From NCBI RefSeq assembly GCF_015706575.1, contig NW_024037070.1, positions 5,017,874 to 5,081,873 of the forward strand: DNA of 64,000 nucleotides, given 5' to 3'. Every line of letters begins with the position of its first letter. Position 1 is the stretch's first letter. Under the pieces are notes generated by a model. That model saw only the letters and a program-made list of their open reading frames with translations. It was not told where the DNA came from and made no database searches. The position numbers and the translations under genes were made by a program. This DNA comes from Patiria miniata (Eukaryota > Echinodermata > Asteroidea > Valvatida > Asterinidae). Below are positions 23,489 to 52,035 of this stretch, one piece after another.

Positions 23489-24812
23489 CAGGACGAATCT
23501 ACCCAGGTTTGTTGCATGGCTAGACATGTACATAATGTACATCAGCAAGCAAGGACCAAGAAGATATGTGATGACGTTTTGACCACCCCTTTACTCCAGA
23601 CGTTCGTACATTTAACTTTCAAATATAATAGAGGCAAAGCTGTAGACTAAGTCGTTGTACTACATGTATACATTTATTAATCTATATAAGATATTGTCAG
23701 CTGATGTTAATATGAAACCGTAACTATTTTTATTCCATGTGATATACTGTGGCTGAAATTTTTGGCTTAACTTTAGATTTCAAATAATTTTCCAGTTTTT
23801 TCAAGGCTGTTATTGTGAGGCTGAATTTTTTGTCCTGGCATAGAAAAATGTGAACTGATTTTGTAGTTCTTATCATACACAACTCTTACATGCGCACACA
23901 AGTTTAAATATAGTGGAATGGTTGGGCAGACTTTGCATCTTGTCACTAGGCTGCAGGGAGCAATACTTACAGGAATCAAAAACATTTTGACAATAACAAG
24001 TACCAAGTGGTACAACCCATGGCGGTTCCACGAACAGTACAACCGCGAATTTGGCAATGCAATGGGGCGTGATCTAATATGCAAATTAGACGCATGCGCA
24101 TCAGTGTCACAAAGCTGTCATACAACCAACAAACCAAGCAACCCGCCCACTCGCCAACCAACCAAGCAACATAAGCAGCTCAAGCCCATGGCGTGTTTCA
24201 AACCGCCGTGAAAAAAAAGTCCACTGCCGCGGGAAAAAGTCCCCAGTTTCTGGCACAGATATAAATATTTATTACGCTCAGGTTTTTAAGTAGTTCATCA
24301 GAGCTGGAACCTATGTTAAGAAAGCGTCCAAATGCTGTTGAAAGTTATTAAAAGTAACAGGTAAATTGTTGTCATACTAAATGAGCGTGCTCATGTTGTG
24401 TAGTTTTGGGCGTTTGTCGTTTCACTAGTATGATTTCATTCGTATTTTAATTTAATGCGTATTGACTCCATACTGGAACTGAAGAAGACACTTGTGTGGC
24501 CTGTGCATTATTTCAAAAATGCAAATGGACCAATTTTCTTAAAGGGACATTACGTTCTGGAATGTGCCCAATTGGGCTACAAAACACGTTTTAAACGAAA
24601 TGATATTAATTGGAAAGAGCATTCAAAGTAGGATATAAATGTCCACACAACCATCCTTTAAATACTGGACGTTGTTGTATTCTTGCAAGAACAAATTTCG
24701 GGGGTCAAAATTATGACTCTCAAAAATTAAGCTGTTGAGTGCTAGTTGTGAACCCTGCCTCACAGTGCATTGCATTCTGCCACCGTGCGAGAAACAACAT
24801 CTGTGTATTGGT

Positions 24813-25442
24813 CAGAGTTGTAATGACTCGAGTCAATGACTCGACTCGAGTCAATGACTCGACTCGAGTCAATGACTCGACTCGAGTCCGACTCGAGTCA
24901 CATCTTTTGGTGACTCGACTCGACTCCCTCATCAGAAGACTCGACTCGAGCGAAGGCTAATAAGACTCGAGTCCCAAAAATAAAAGCAAAACTTTGGGAA
25001 AAGTATTTGCAATGACTTACGGTGCAAAATTTATGCTCACTTCGCTTTGCGAATAGCAGTCATGTACAAATATACAACGTGTCACAGACTCCCACCTCAT
25101 GGTTCTAGAACGCACAAAATACTATCCAGGAACCAGATTTTTAAACACATTTTCTAATTTGCTGTTTCATCATTGGCTTTGGGCGATTTCTTATAAAGCT
25201 CTTGGATTCGAACGCTGGTTAAACTTATGGCCTCCTTTTATAAATTTTGGTACATACCGGTAGTGTTCAAATATTCGTGACTAGAATTGACTTGAGCTAA
25301 ATATTTGACTCGACTCGACCTTTTGACCTAATGACACGACTCGAGTCACTTCTTTAAACTGACTCGACTTGACTCGAGTCACTTCTTTAAAATGACTCGA
25401 CTCGATTCGAGTCACAAAAATCAGTGACTCGTTACAACTCTG
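24813..25442. mobile_element. hAT-type element packed with GACTCGAGTC motifs
   Basis: Exact 8 bp duplication GTATTGGT at 24,805-24,812 and 25,443-25,450. Termini CAGAGTTGTAATGA and rc CAGAGTTGTAACGA, a hAT-like CAGNG start. Both subterminal zones are arrays of GACTCGAGTC/GACTCGACTC units; the middle is unique. No transposase. Confidence 0.9.
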
Positions 25443-25794
25443 GTATTGGTGCTGTGTGCATTATGTGACACATACACAACGTGTACCATACACTGAATGG
25501 ATACGGCTGGAAATACGAACACGTATGCCACAAAATGTCCGACGCGACCGATGTAAACCGCCTGTCTATTTGTCCGTCTTTTCTCGGAAACAGTTAAGAC
25601 ATTGGGTTAGTTTCCTTTCAGCTAAACCTTTGAAAAAAGGATAAGTAAACAATCAAAAACAAAATTTTCGGGGAGTTTTGGCCATAATGCCTTTAAGTAA
25701 TAGTGCACAAACCTGAAGAATCTTTACGTGTTAATTTCCCCCCTATAGTACACCACCATTCAAAGCAGTCAGTTTAGGTATATTATGAATGTCG

Positions 25795-26008
25795 TTTATT
25801 TCTGGTAATGAAACCAAGGATTCCTCAAAAGCGCCCTCGCGAGCCTGAAGAAACACCCATGAAGAAATTAGTTTTAGAGTTGGGGGGGGGGGGGGCCAGA
25901 AAAATGTTTTGGAGGAAAACCCAATCCACATGTAGACCACGGCAGGAATCGAACCCGGGCCATAGAGATCGAAGGCGAGGAAAGGATCACTGCACCAACC
26001 TAACTCCC
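25795..26008 (-). mobile_element. tRNA-derived SINE copy (family S3)
   Basis: Minus-strand B box GGTTCGATTCC preceded by an A-box-like TTAGGTTGGTGCAGTGA; body ends in GGTTTCATTACCAGAAATAA, as at 4,080-4,320. Confidence 0.75.
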
Positions 26009-26092
26009 CGTATAATCTACTGCTACTTGTTCAAATACACCCAATAACAACACACATTTTGTAAGACTCGTTTGGGGAATCAAATGGAATCC

Positions 26093-29000
26093 TTTATTTC
26101 AAATTTTGGCAAACAACTGATAGAACAGGCGTGATATGGGGGGAAAAGTACTTTCCTGGTAACGTCAAAAAGAATGAAAATATTTGGAGCATTGAATTCC
26201 ATACCATGGTGCTATATGGGGAGTTTATGTAAATATAATTTTAAGACGTTTGTTTACATACACTTAAAATAATCCACAACGAAATACAACTGAAATATAG
26301 GAGGGGAGGCTGACATGCAATAAAATACTCTTTTTTTTTGTTTTTTGCCTTGTATTTTAATTTTTTTTTTTACGATAATTTTATACAATCCAAAAAACAA
26401 AATAAAATGTTACAACTATAACCCATCTGTTGATTCTGATGACGCTTCCATGCATAATTCTGTTCCTTTTTTTTGTCTTTAAATTTGCCTCGAAAATGTG
26501 CTTCCTATAGAACTGGGAATAAACCACTTCAGTTGTGCATTTTTTAATTAACTTATCCAACCCTTCTATTCATATACGATGTCTGTTATTTCTTAGGTTC
26601 TTATAACACTCACTGGCTATTGATGAAATAATAAAAACGCCTCGTAAGGTCAATGCTATTAGAGTCCCTTTTTTTCTTCATTTTTTTCATCTTACACGTA
26701 CATGTCATTATTATTGTCACGTGCTCCAGGCTCATAAATGTCTACGTCAAAACGCGCGATGTGATCAAACGTCGCTATGCAAACTAACCCAGACTCAGAG
26801 TTTCTCTTCTTCTCACTGTAAAAATTGGAAAGCATTTCAAAATATTCCTGTCAGGAAAAAAAATAATAATAACAATATTCACATATTTATAATTACCGTT
26901 ATTTTAACTATGTATAAAATTTACAGCAAGATATGGTACTGTATTTACAGTTTAACCCAATCGCGGAGTGGCATCGGATATATGGTTTATAATATGTCCA
27001 AAAGTAGACAGGCTTACAAGTTTTCCGATTTTGGATCAATCCCCCCCCCCCCAGTAATTTACATAGCATATTTACATGAACTTCACTCTACAACCCCATT
27101 CCCCTGCTCTGAAAAGAGAAAACCAACTCAATATCAGTTTTATCTAAATATTAGTGAGTGGTTTTAATCATGGTGATGCTTAACAGTAATCTTAGACTTT
27201 TTTTCACTCTTCAAACTTTTTTTGTTTACCACCTAGTAATTTTCACTAATACGCAACTTACAATGCCAGAAATACTGAACATTATGTACACAGTTCCAAA
27301 TCGTCATAATTTCAAACTTCATGAAAGTGTTTTTTTTTTTTTGGTTAGAATGAACTGCAGATTACGAACCATATATCTCGACATTTAAAAAAAATTTGTC
27401 GAAGTCCACTTACTGAAGATATCGATTTCCTTAAGATAACTTTGGTGTGTAAATGACGACGCAATATGCAGGCTTCTGTCCCACTAACAATTTTTGAATA
27501 ATGTTTACATAATACAAGAATATATAAATATTCATATTTGAAAATGGTACATCGTTTCATATACTCTTACCTCTCAGATTACTGTAATATTAATGTGAAA
27601 ATGTCACCAATCTTCAGACAGAAAAGCCAACTATCAAATCACTCGCACTTGCATAATCACACATTAACCTCCATTTTTTTTTAAAGAAGTACACAAAGCA
27701 AGTTAACACTTAATACCCTAAAAATTCATAATAAAAACATCGACAGCAAAATAAATTTTGTGGTTTTTTTTTTCAGCGTGAACACGTCAAGAGAAATATA
27801 CAGCAGTTAACAAACAAAGAAAATTTACATCATACTTTTTAAAAATGTTAAAATCTGTACTTGACCAAATACTGGGATTGTGTCAATGAAGCTACATGTA
27901 TTTCCCATACATAATTTCTGTCAAATTATTTTGGGTCTACTGTGAAATTGCCACTTTTCAGCAATGTATCGTTCATTGAATGTGTATGGTTACACTCAAA
28001 AGATAAATCCTTCCCCTCTCGATACAGAATCGAGAATCAACAGAATACAGCTCAAAACTGAAACATATTTGTAACCCTAAATAAACAGGCAAAACCTGCC
28101 ATAGAGAGTTATAGAACTGTACAGATATTCATATACAAATGTACAACTAATTCAGACAGAATCAGTTTTTTACATGTGCATGTACATGTATGTGTTTTTT
28201 CGTTCCTCTCAATTCAGTGTATAACAGTATATGAAGAATGACTACTTTTTGTTGTTGTTTTTTAAGCAACTTACACAATTAAAAAAATTAGAATAAAATT
28301 GTGGGGGGAAAATGTGAAAGAAATATTACATAATGCAAACATTTTCGTAACGACAACAAAAATGACATGCATGTACCCACTGGCAAAATCTAACATCTTT
28401 TTGCAAAATTCACTGCTCAAGTTGGACAAGATGTGGAATAAACTATCCGGGAAACCTGAATTCAGTTCCATTCCTGCAAATGATGAATAATTTTAAGCCG
28501 TGGAAAACACAATAACAGCTGTTATGTTGTGGTGGTGTTTTTTTTTTACAGATAAGTTTAAAATCACACACATTTCCTCAAATAAGTTTGATTTTACATC
28601 ATGCAATGTGGTCAAAACATTCAAAAAGCACGATTGGGAAAAAAAAAAGTCAGACGTACAAGTATGTTACAAAAGGCTCCTTTTTGCCGCACAAAAATTC
28701 TGAAGCAAGTTCACAAAATTTTCGAAAGCTAAAAGTAATGACAGATCAATTTTTGTACTACAAGGTACATGCGTCACATTTGACCAACAGACGAGTGATC
28801 TTGAACAATTTCCCATAGTAAATGTCAGGATCATTGCAATTTTAATGCAAGAACAATTGTCCTGAATGCACAATTGAAACATACCATTGATTATTGTATA
28901 CTAGTATTCCATTGAGTATTTAGTGATTTTTTCCCCAACATTTTAGCATTCATTTTAACTTTTTTTTTCAAACAGGCCTATTGAGCATTTGCCTTCCTTT

Positions 29001-32000
29001 AAAAATTGATCAAAACTGTTTTCTTTTCATTCTATTTCATATTCACAGCAACACAAACAGTAAAAGTCCAACAATGTAACAGCGAAAATCTCCCATCATA
29101 ATCAAATTTTGATCATCACGCTTTCACATATACAAAAGAAGGCACATGAGATTTTGTTGAATGTTGTTAATCGATGTGGAAAAATACTGAACACGTGACT
29201 TGAACCAAACCACAATTGGGGAGGGGGGGGGGGGGAGAAACGTGCATGGTGAAAACAAATACATGAAAGTTTTATGTAGTTCTAAACACTGTACCAACAG
29301 ACCAAGACTCTTTATCAAGTTTTAGCCCTGGAATTAGACGAAGGCATGTCATTCCATAAATGTCCGACTTATGTTCCCAAAGATAAGTAGCTTTTCAAAC
29401 AGACATTGCCTTAAGCAAGGAAAAAACGTCACCCTAACTTTACACATTTTCTTTTTTTCCCTTTTTTTTTCATGTGAATTTATAGGAATTAAAAAAAAAA
29501 CCACACACACAAAAAGTCAGATATCGGTACATTAATTAACATGTTACAGTAATTTTCAATTACGAGCATATTTGTTTAAATACAGTTTTTGTACACTAAA
29601 ACTAGTTTCAGCACAAAAAATGCAGAGACTTTTTTTTTTTGCGAACTGATCTGAAAAAAATCTGTATATTTAGTGGAAGCATTAGCTCGATTGGTCACAA
29701 GGTTAATTTATCGCTATTGCTGAATTTTATTGACAAAATTAATCTACTGCTGCCGATCAATTTTCAACTGAAAACTACAAGACTTAACCAATCTGAAAGA
29801 AAAAATATTCTTAACGCTGCCTTGTTTAATGTCTTTAATTTAATTTTAATTTTTTTTTTTTATGGGTCACAAGAGTACATTTCTTTAATATGTATTTTAA
29901 CAGCATGACTGTGCATCAAATTTTGTTGGTAGAAACTATGAGTGCCAATATCCTAATCAGAAAAGATAACATTGGTGATTGAAATTGGATGCAAATCTAA
30001 AATCTGTATCCGTTTTTAGGAATAGAGTTTTAGTGTTTAAAGATATGCGATCTGTCTCATACATGTACGTGTATTCATTGTTATTCCTAAGTAACAGCAG
30101 AAGACATTTTTTTAATTAACGAAATAAATTAATGCATACCTGAGTATTTTAAGTACAAATATGTGTACGCTCATTTCCAGTTGTGCAGTACGGAACTAAC
30201 GCGACTGTTAACGGGTAACGTGTTCGAATCCTCCCTTATCAACGCCTTTCTAGTGGTCTCAACTTCAGTACCTCAAGCTAAGGGAACCTAACGTTGAGCT
30301 GAGGTACTGATCCAATAACGAGAGGTTACGGGTTCGAACCCTCTCTTTATCAAATCTGAAATCCTTTCTAGTGGTCGCAACTTCATCACATCAAGCTAAG
30401 GGAAACTGTATTTTGTTAGCAATGTTGAACTAACGTACTGCTCCAATAATGAGTGGTTACGGGTTCGAACTCTCTCTTATCAAATCTGAAATCCTTTCTA
30501 GTGGTCTCAACTTCATCACATCATGTGACATCAGTGAAGGGCAACCGTGATTTGTTGATCATGTTGATTTGTTGATTTGTTGATCATGTTGTACTGCTCC
30601 AGTAATGAGAGGTTACGGGTTCGAACCCTCTCTTATCAACACTGGAATTCCTTTCTAGTGGTCTCAACTTCATCACAACGTGCGGAGGGAAACCGTAGAT
30701 TGTTGGTCATGTTACACTAACATACTGCTTCAATAACGAGAGGTTACGGGTTCAAATGCCCTCTACATAACTCTGGAATTCCTTCTTGAATACTTCTTCC
30801 TACCACTGCACGATCAACCTCAAACCATTCTACGAGAAAGTTCATTTAGATTGTCAGCAAACGCGCTTGACGACATGCTAATTATGACCGAGGTTGACCA
30901 ACTAAGCGAAAGATAAAATTGACATCAAAAGCTAGCTGACTTTGACCGCCCCGAGGTTTAATAAAAAAATATCAGATGTCAAACTTACTATAATTTTCGC
31001 TCCAAAGAGCTCATGTTCTCATCTTTAGTCAATTCAATCCAGACTATTTCAGTCCATGGCTTGGCGCAAGTTTTATGCAGCAGTACTTTACAGTGCAGTA
31101 AAGTGTGATCAATTCTAAATATTTACTGTTTTCAAACTCAATCACATGCATAGGTAAAAAAAAATGCAACGCTTGAACTACTTATATGGTTTATGCAAAA
31201 TGCTTTAGTATTCATCAAAGAAGACATCAATTTGCAGTTATCTTAGCCTAGTTTCCTTGGAAACATGCTTTCTTTTTTTGCCTGTAGATTCAATAAAAAA
31301 AAAAGTAATAACTCAAAAACAAAAAATATCTACGGTCATTTTTTTTTAACAGATGTCTTTTTTTTTTTAAAATTACCCTGTCCTAATACATGATGAAATA
31401 AACATTTTACAAACTCCTTCTGGAAAAGGAATTCCTTGGAAAAAAAAGCTACTCAAAACTGATGACACTATCGGTTTCTCTCCAAATTAAAGTGAATGGA
31501 GGGGTAGAAACGTCCATTCACCACCAGAGAATTCGAGAAGTACCTCATCGGCAGAGTTTGGCCTACGAACAAGTACAGCACTGCCGGGCAGCACAAGCAC
31601 GCTACGACGATTGTTTAACATTAAAAACAAAAATCAAAAAGTAAAATCAACATTTCTAAAAATATATCCTTTAATTTTACAAAGCTTCCCGTCCCTTCTA
31701 TTTTTTTTTTTTATCCAAGAAAGATCCAAGAGCTTTTATCAAGACACTTTGTGTCCAAATCATTGTGCCACTTTCCTATTTACAATCATGGCAGCACCTT
31801 ATTGATGTTCGTTGATATTCGTCTTTTTTCCTTCTTTTTTTGGTTTATTTTTTTTGGTACAACTGAATTTTTTTTTTTAAGAGTGCAACAAGTACTTCAA
31901 TTGTTGCATAGACAGTGATGCATAAATAAAGTCAGATAGTTACAATGTACAATCGGCTTATTGCACCCGGTTACAAAAATATACAGTCTGATACGGTTTT

Positions 32001-32466
32001 TGTCTAGTTGTCGTTTCGTTGGAAGTTGTTCCAGTACGGGCGTTGAGATGTCTATAGACAAGAGAATAAAATGGTTATAGTAATAAAAATGTACATTAAG
32101 GCGGTGATGTGGCTTTCATGGTTATTTCAATTAACAGGCAACTCAAAGAGCTTCCGGGGAAACCATTTGAAAAACGTTTCTACAGGAATCCCAACAAGTT
32201 TACACGACAAAAGAAATCTTTTTGATTTTTTCGCCTAAGCAATTTTGGTCTCACCAAGTTTACCAAGAGGACCTTTTATTGATACACCTGCTGCAGTAAA
32301 ATCATCAGGCGCCGTTCCTGCCACGGCTGAGGAAGGCAGCGATATTAGCAATGCAGGGTCTTGGCTTGTCTAGTGTGTATTCCCTCAAGCTTGATTGAGA
32401 TCTTTCTCTTCCGGTCTTGAACATCAAATCCTCTTGAAAGTGAAGTGTGCAATCACATCCAACCCG
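26093..32466 (-). other. Putative long 3' UTR of TENT4
   Basis: No exon is recognisable in this 6.4 kb AT-rich stretch following the TENT4 stop (32,467). It contains none of the inverted-repeat elements that occur every 1-3 kb elsewhere, only a tandem repeat near 30.2-30.8 kb. A canonical AATAAA on the minus strand lies at 26,098-26,093, just before SINE and transposon DNA resumes. Together these suggest a transcribed, insertion-intolerant 3' UTR, but other poly(A) signals may be used and part may be intergenic. Confidence 0.4.
30225..30780 (+). repeat. Five-unit tandem repeat carrying tRNA B-box-like motifs
   Basis: Units of about 110-160 bp repeat GAGAGGTTACGGGTTCGAAC then CCTTTCTAGTGGTC and CAACTTCATCACATC. 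Each unit carries a B-box-like GGTTCGAA motif. No matching A box was found, so these may be multiplied SINE remnants. Confidence 0.7.
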
Positions 32467-49471
<17,005 letters not shown>

Positions 49472-50519
49472 CCAAATGTCCTCACGAAGGTGAAAGCTGG
49501 AAGCAACTGGAAGGCAAATTCGGCGAAGATTTTGCGGCTCCAATCCCTATTTCCATTCGGCAGACAGTCGGCAGATGTTCTTCACCTTTCGAATTTACAA
49601 GATGGCGACCGCAAATGAATAAATACCAAAATTTCAATATTAATAGCATGTCGTGAATATTCATCATGTTATCACAGACATGCGCATGCGTACTCTCTCA
49701 CGAGCGCAAGGTTGAAAATCATTTGCATGACAATCAACGAGCACAAAGAGGGCGCTATTAAACAAGTCCGTAAAGTTGACAGGGATATTACAAAACCTCG
49801 GCTTCGTCTCTTCAGATTTGGCTTCAAAAGATATTTGGCCTTTTTTGGGGGACTACATCTCAAAGTGGGTACACGTTTTACCTCAAAACAAAAATATCCT
49901 TCAACATAAGGCTGAGGGTAACAGTATATCTATATGGTTTGGTTATTAAAGGATTCTGTAGCCAGAGATGAAGCCGAACTAAAAACAAGGCCGGGGTTTT
50001 GAAAAAGTCTACTGTATAGTCGTCAGTTGAACATTTTGTATCCAATTTCCAAACCCTGGTAAGATATTTTGGAACCCCAAACTAAATTATGAGATTATGT
50101 TACAAAAGCCAGTAGTGATAAGGATTGAAGAATATCCCCCCCCCCCAAAAAAAATATCCCAAGAACACAAAATTGATCAACAATAATCTTTCATATTATC
50201 AAGGACAACCCAAAGAAATAGGACCCGAGTCCAATTTTGGTTCAGATGCATTTTCTGTTAATATTTGTAATAAACCGAGACACAGAAATGTATAAAAATA
50301 TAAATACATGTACATGTATATAAAATGTACAAAATTATGTAGATGTTGAATCCACAGCTAAGTAATGAAAACATATGAAGCAATACAAGTATGATTTCAA
50401 AGCAAGTACGGTTTTACATGGGAACATGAAAAGCTTCCTTTAACCACCCCCCCAAAAAAAAAAATCAAAATGTTATGAGGATATTCAAGCAGCCCTTGCC
50501 TATAATTTCTCATGGCATC

Positions 50520-51300
50520 ACTGCAACATATACAACATTTGCAAACATAACAAAAAAAACCTACCAAATTATTGTGAAATACCTTACTGGACTGTTAATA
50601 AATGACATTCTAAAGCACCTGTAAAATCATGGCACCTGGTGTGCCAACATTTTCAAGAATAGTGGATTTTTTGTTTCAATTTCCAACGATGGTCAGCCGA
50701 CCATCGTTGGAAAAAAAATGGCTTTTTTTTAAAACTGCTTCCCCAGATGTACCAAATTTAGGTATAGGCCATCAGCCTCAGACCAAAATTTTGGCCACCG
50801 GTATCAAATGAGGGGAAGAATCGTCATAGCGATTTTTGGCAAGGTATACACCTCCAGAGTTGGAAAATATGTGAAAAAGCATTGCAGCGGTGGCAGCATT
50901 TTGGGTGTTATCACCATTCATGCTTGCATGTGTCCACTCTGGGGGCGGTATACCTTGCGCATATATGCGCACAATAATCACTTATGCCCTGATTTGATAC
51001 TGACCAACCCCCCCCCCCCCCAGCTGATGGCCTATTAGTTCACATTTTGTATGTGATCGGTTACACATCTGCGAACGGGTACAAGCCAGCTAGACTGGCT
51101 CCCTGACCTTAGAATTCCCTGATGTCTATAAATTGTGCCACTTCTTCTGAGGTAGGGTCAGGGAACCAGACAAAAGGAATATAAATTTTTTTGGGGGGGG
51201 GGGGTCCAAAATCTACAAAACTTTAAAAAGGTCAGTGTAACAAAACATGCTATAAAATACTAACCCCTCCAAATAAATCCAGCAAAAGCAAATTGACTTT
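50520..51300 (-). mobile_element. Decayed TTAA-1 element, copy D, split by a nested insertion
   Basis: Keeps TACAACATTTGC near 50,530, AGCAAAAGCAAATT near 51,282, the TCTGGTTCCCTGAC inner repeats and a perfect hairpin at 50,682-50,711 (arms CCAACGATGGTC). Termini are no longer TTAA. Confidence 0.7.
50765..51033. mobile_element. Inverted-repeat element nested in copy D
   Basis: TAGGCCATCAGC at the left is mirrored by GCTGATGGCCTA at the right, about 269 bp, inside the TTAA-1 relic. Confidence 0.65.
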
Positions 51301-51439
51301 TCTCTGGTGTCAGTTTGGGTTGGTTTTAACTCAAACTCCCTGAGTCTGTTAACCGATGTGGAATCCAAGCCTAATTTACAACATCCTGTGAGAAGCCCTT
51401 GGCAACTCAAGTGACAGATGAAAAGTAAGTTAAACAAAA

Positions 51440-52035
51440 GTCAGGTGACACATGACACTGCGCATGACAGGTGACAGGTCAAGGGGCATATGGTAGGTCG
51501 GGTGACAATGAAGCTGAGGTGACACATTACAGCTCAGATGACAGCTGACAGCTCAAATGGCAGAGGCTGGCTCAGGTGACAGGTGCCAGGTCAAGTGGCA
51601 TATGGTAGGTTAGGTGACTGATGACAGCTGAAGTGACAGATGACATACTACTCGAGTGACAGGTAACAACTTAGGTGACAGATCTCAGCTCAACTGGGAT
51701 GACAGCTCAGTTGACAGATAACAGCTCAGATGACAGATGACAGCTCAGTTGACAGATGACATTTCAAGTGGCAGATGACAGTTCAAGTGACAGATGACAG
51801 CTCAGCTGACAGATGACAGCTCAGTTGACAGATGACAGCTCAATTGACAGATGACAGCTCAGTTGACATGGCAGCTCAAGTGACGGATGACAGCTCAGAT
51901 CAAAGATGACAACTCAAGTGACAGATTACAGCTCAGGTGACAGGCCAAGATGATAAACTCCAAACTCGGGTGACATGCTTTAGGTGTAATATGACCTCGC
52001 AGGCGACATATGACCTCTCAGGTTACAGACGATGA
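51440..52035. repeat. 19 bp minisatellite ending in the FAAP24 stop region
   Basis: Degenerate tandem copies of TTGACAGATGACAGCTCAG, most regular at 51,700-51,900 and decaying to both sides. The FAAP24 stop (52,018) and last codons lie in the decayed edge, so most of the array is probably FAAP24 3' UTR. Confidence 0.8.

Larger units (their letters stand above)
22884..26092. other. MCAT 3' flank and convergent intergenic region
   Basis: Follows the MCAT stop codon and meets the proposed TENT4 3' end. Contains an inverted-repeat element (23,149-23,488), a GACTCGAGTC-rich hAT-type element (24,813-25,442) and a SINE (25,795-26,008). I could not pick one convincing MCAT poly(A) signal. Confidence 0.45.
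49472..52017. other. Between TENT4 5' end and FAAP24 3' end
   Basis: Contains the TENT4 upstream region, a decayed TTAA element with a nested insertion (50.52-51.30 kb) and a 19 bp minisatellite running up to the FAAP24 stop. CG dinucleotides are denser around 49.05-49.75 kb, as expected of the TENT4 first exon and promoter. The minisatellite probably forms FAAP24 3' UTR. Confidence 0.45.

Noticed and set aside
26721..27167. 148-codon plus-strand frame
   Set aside because: AT-rich with Asn/Ile runs and no recognisable domain or splice context, lying within the proposed TENT4 3' UTR on the other strand.
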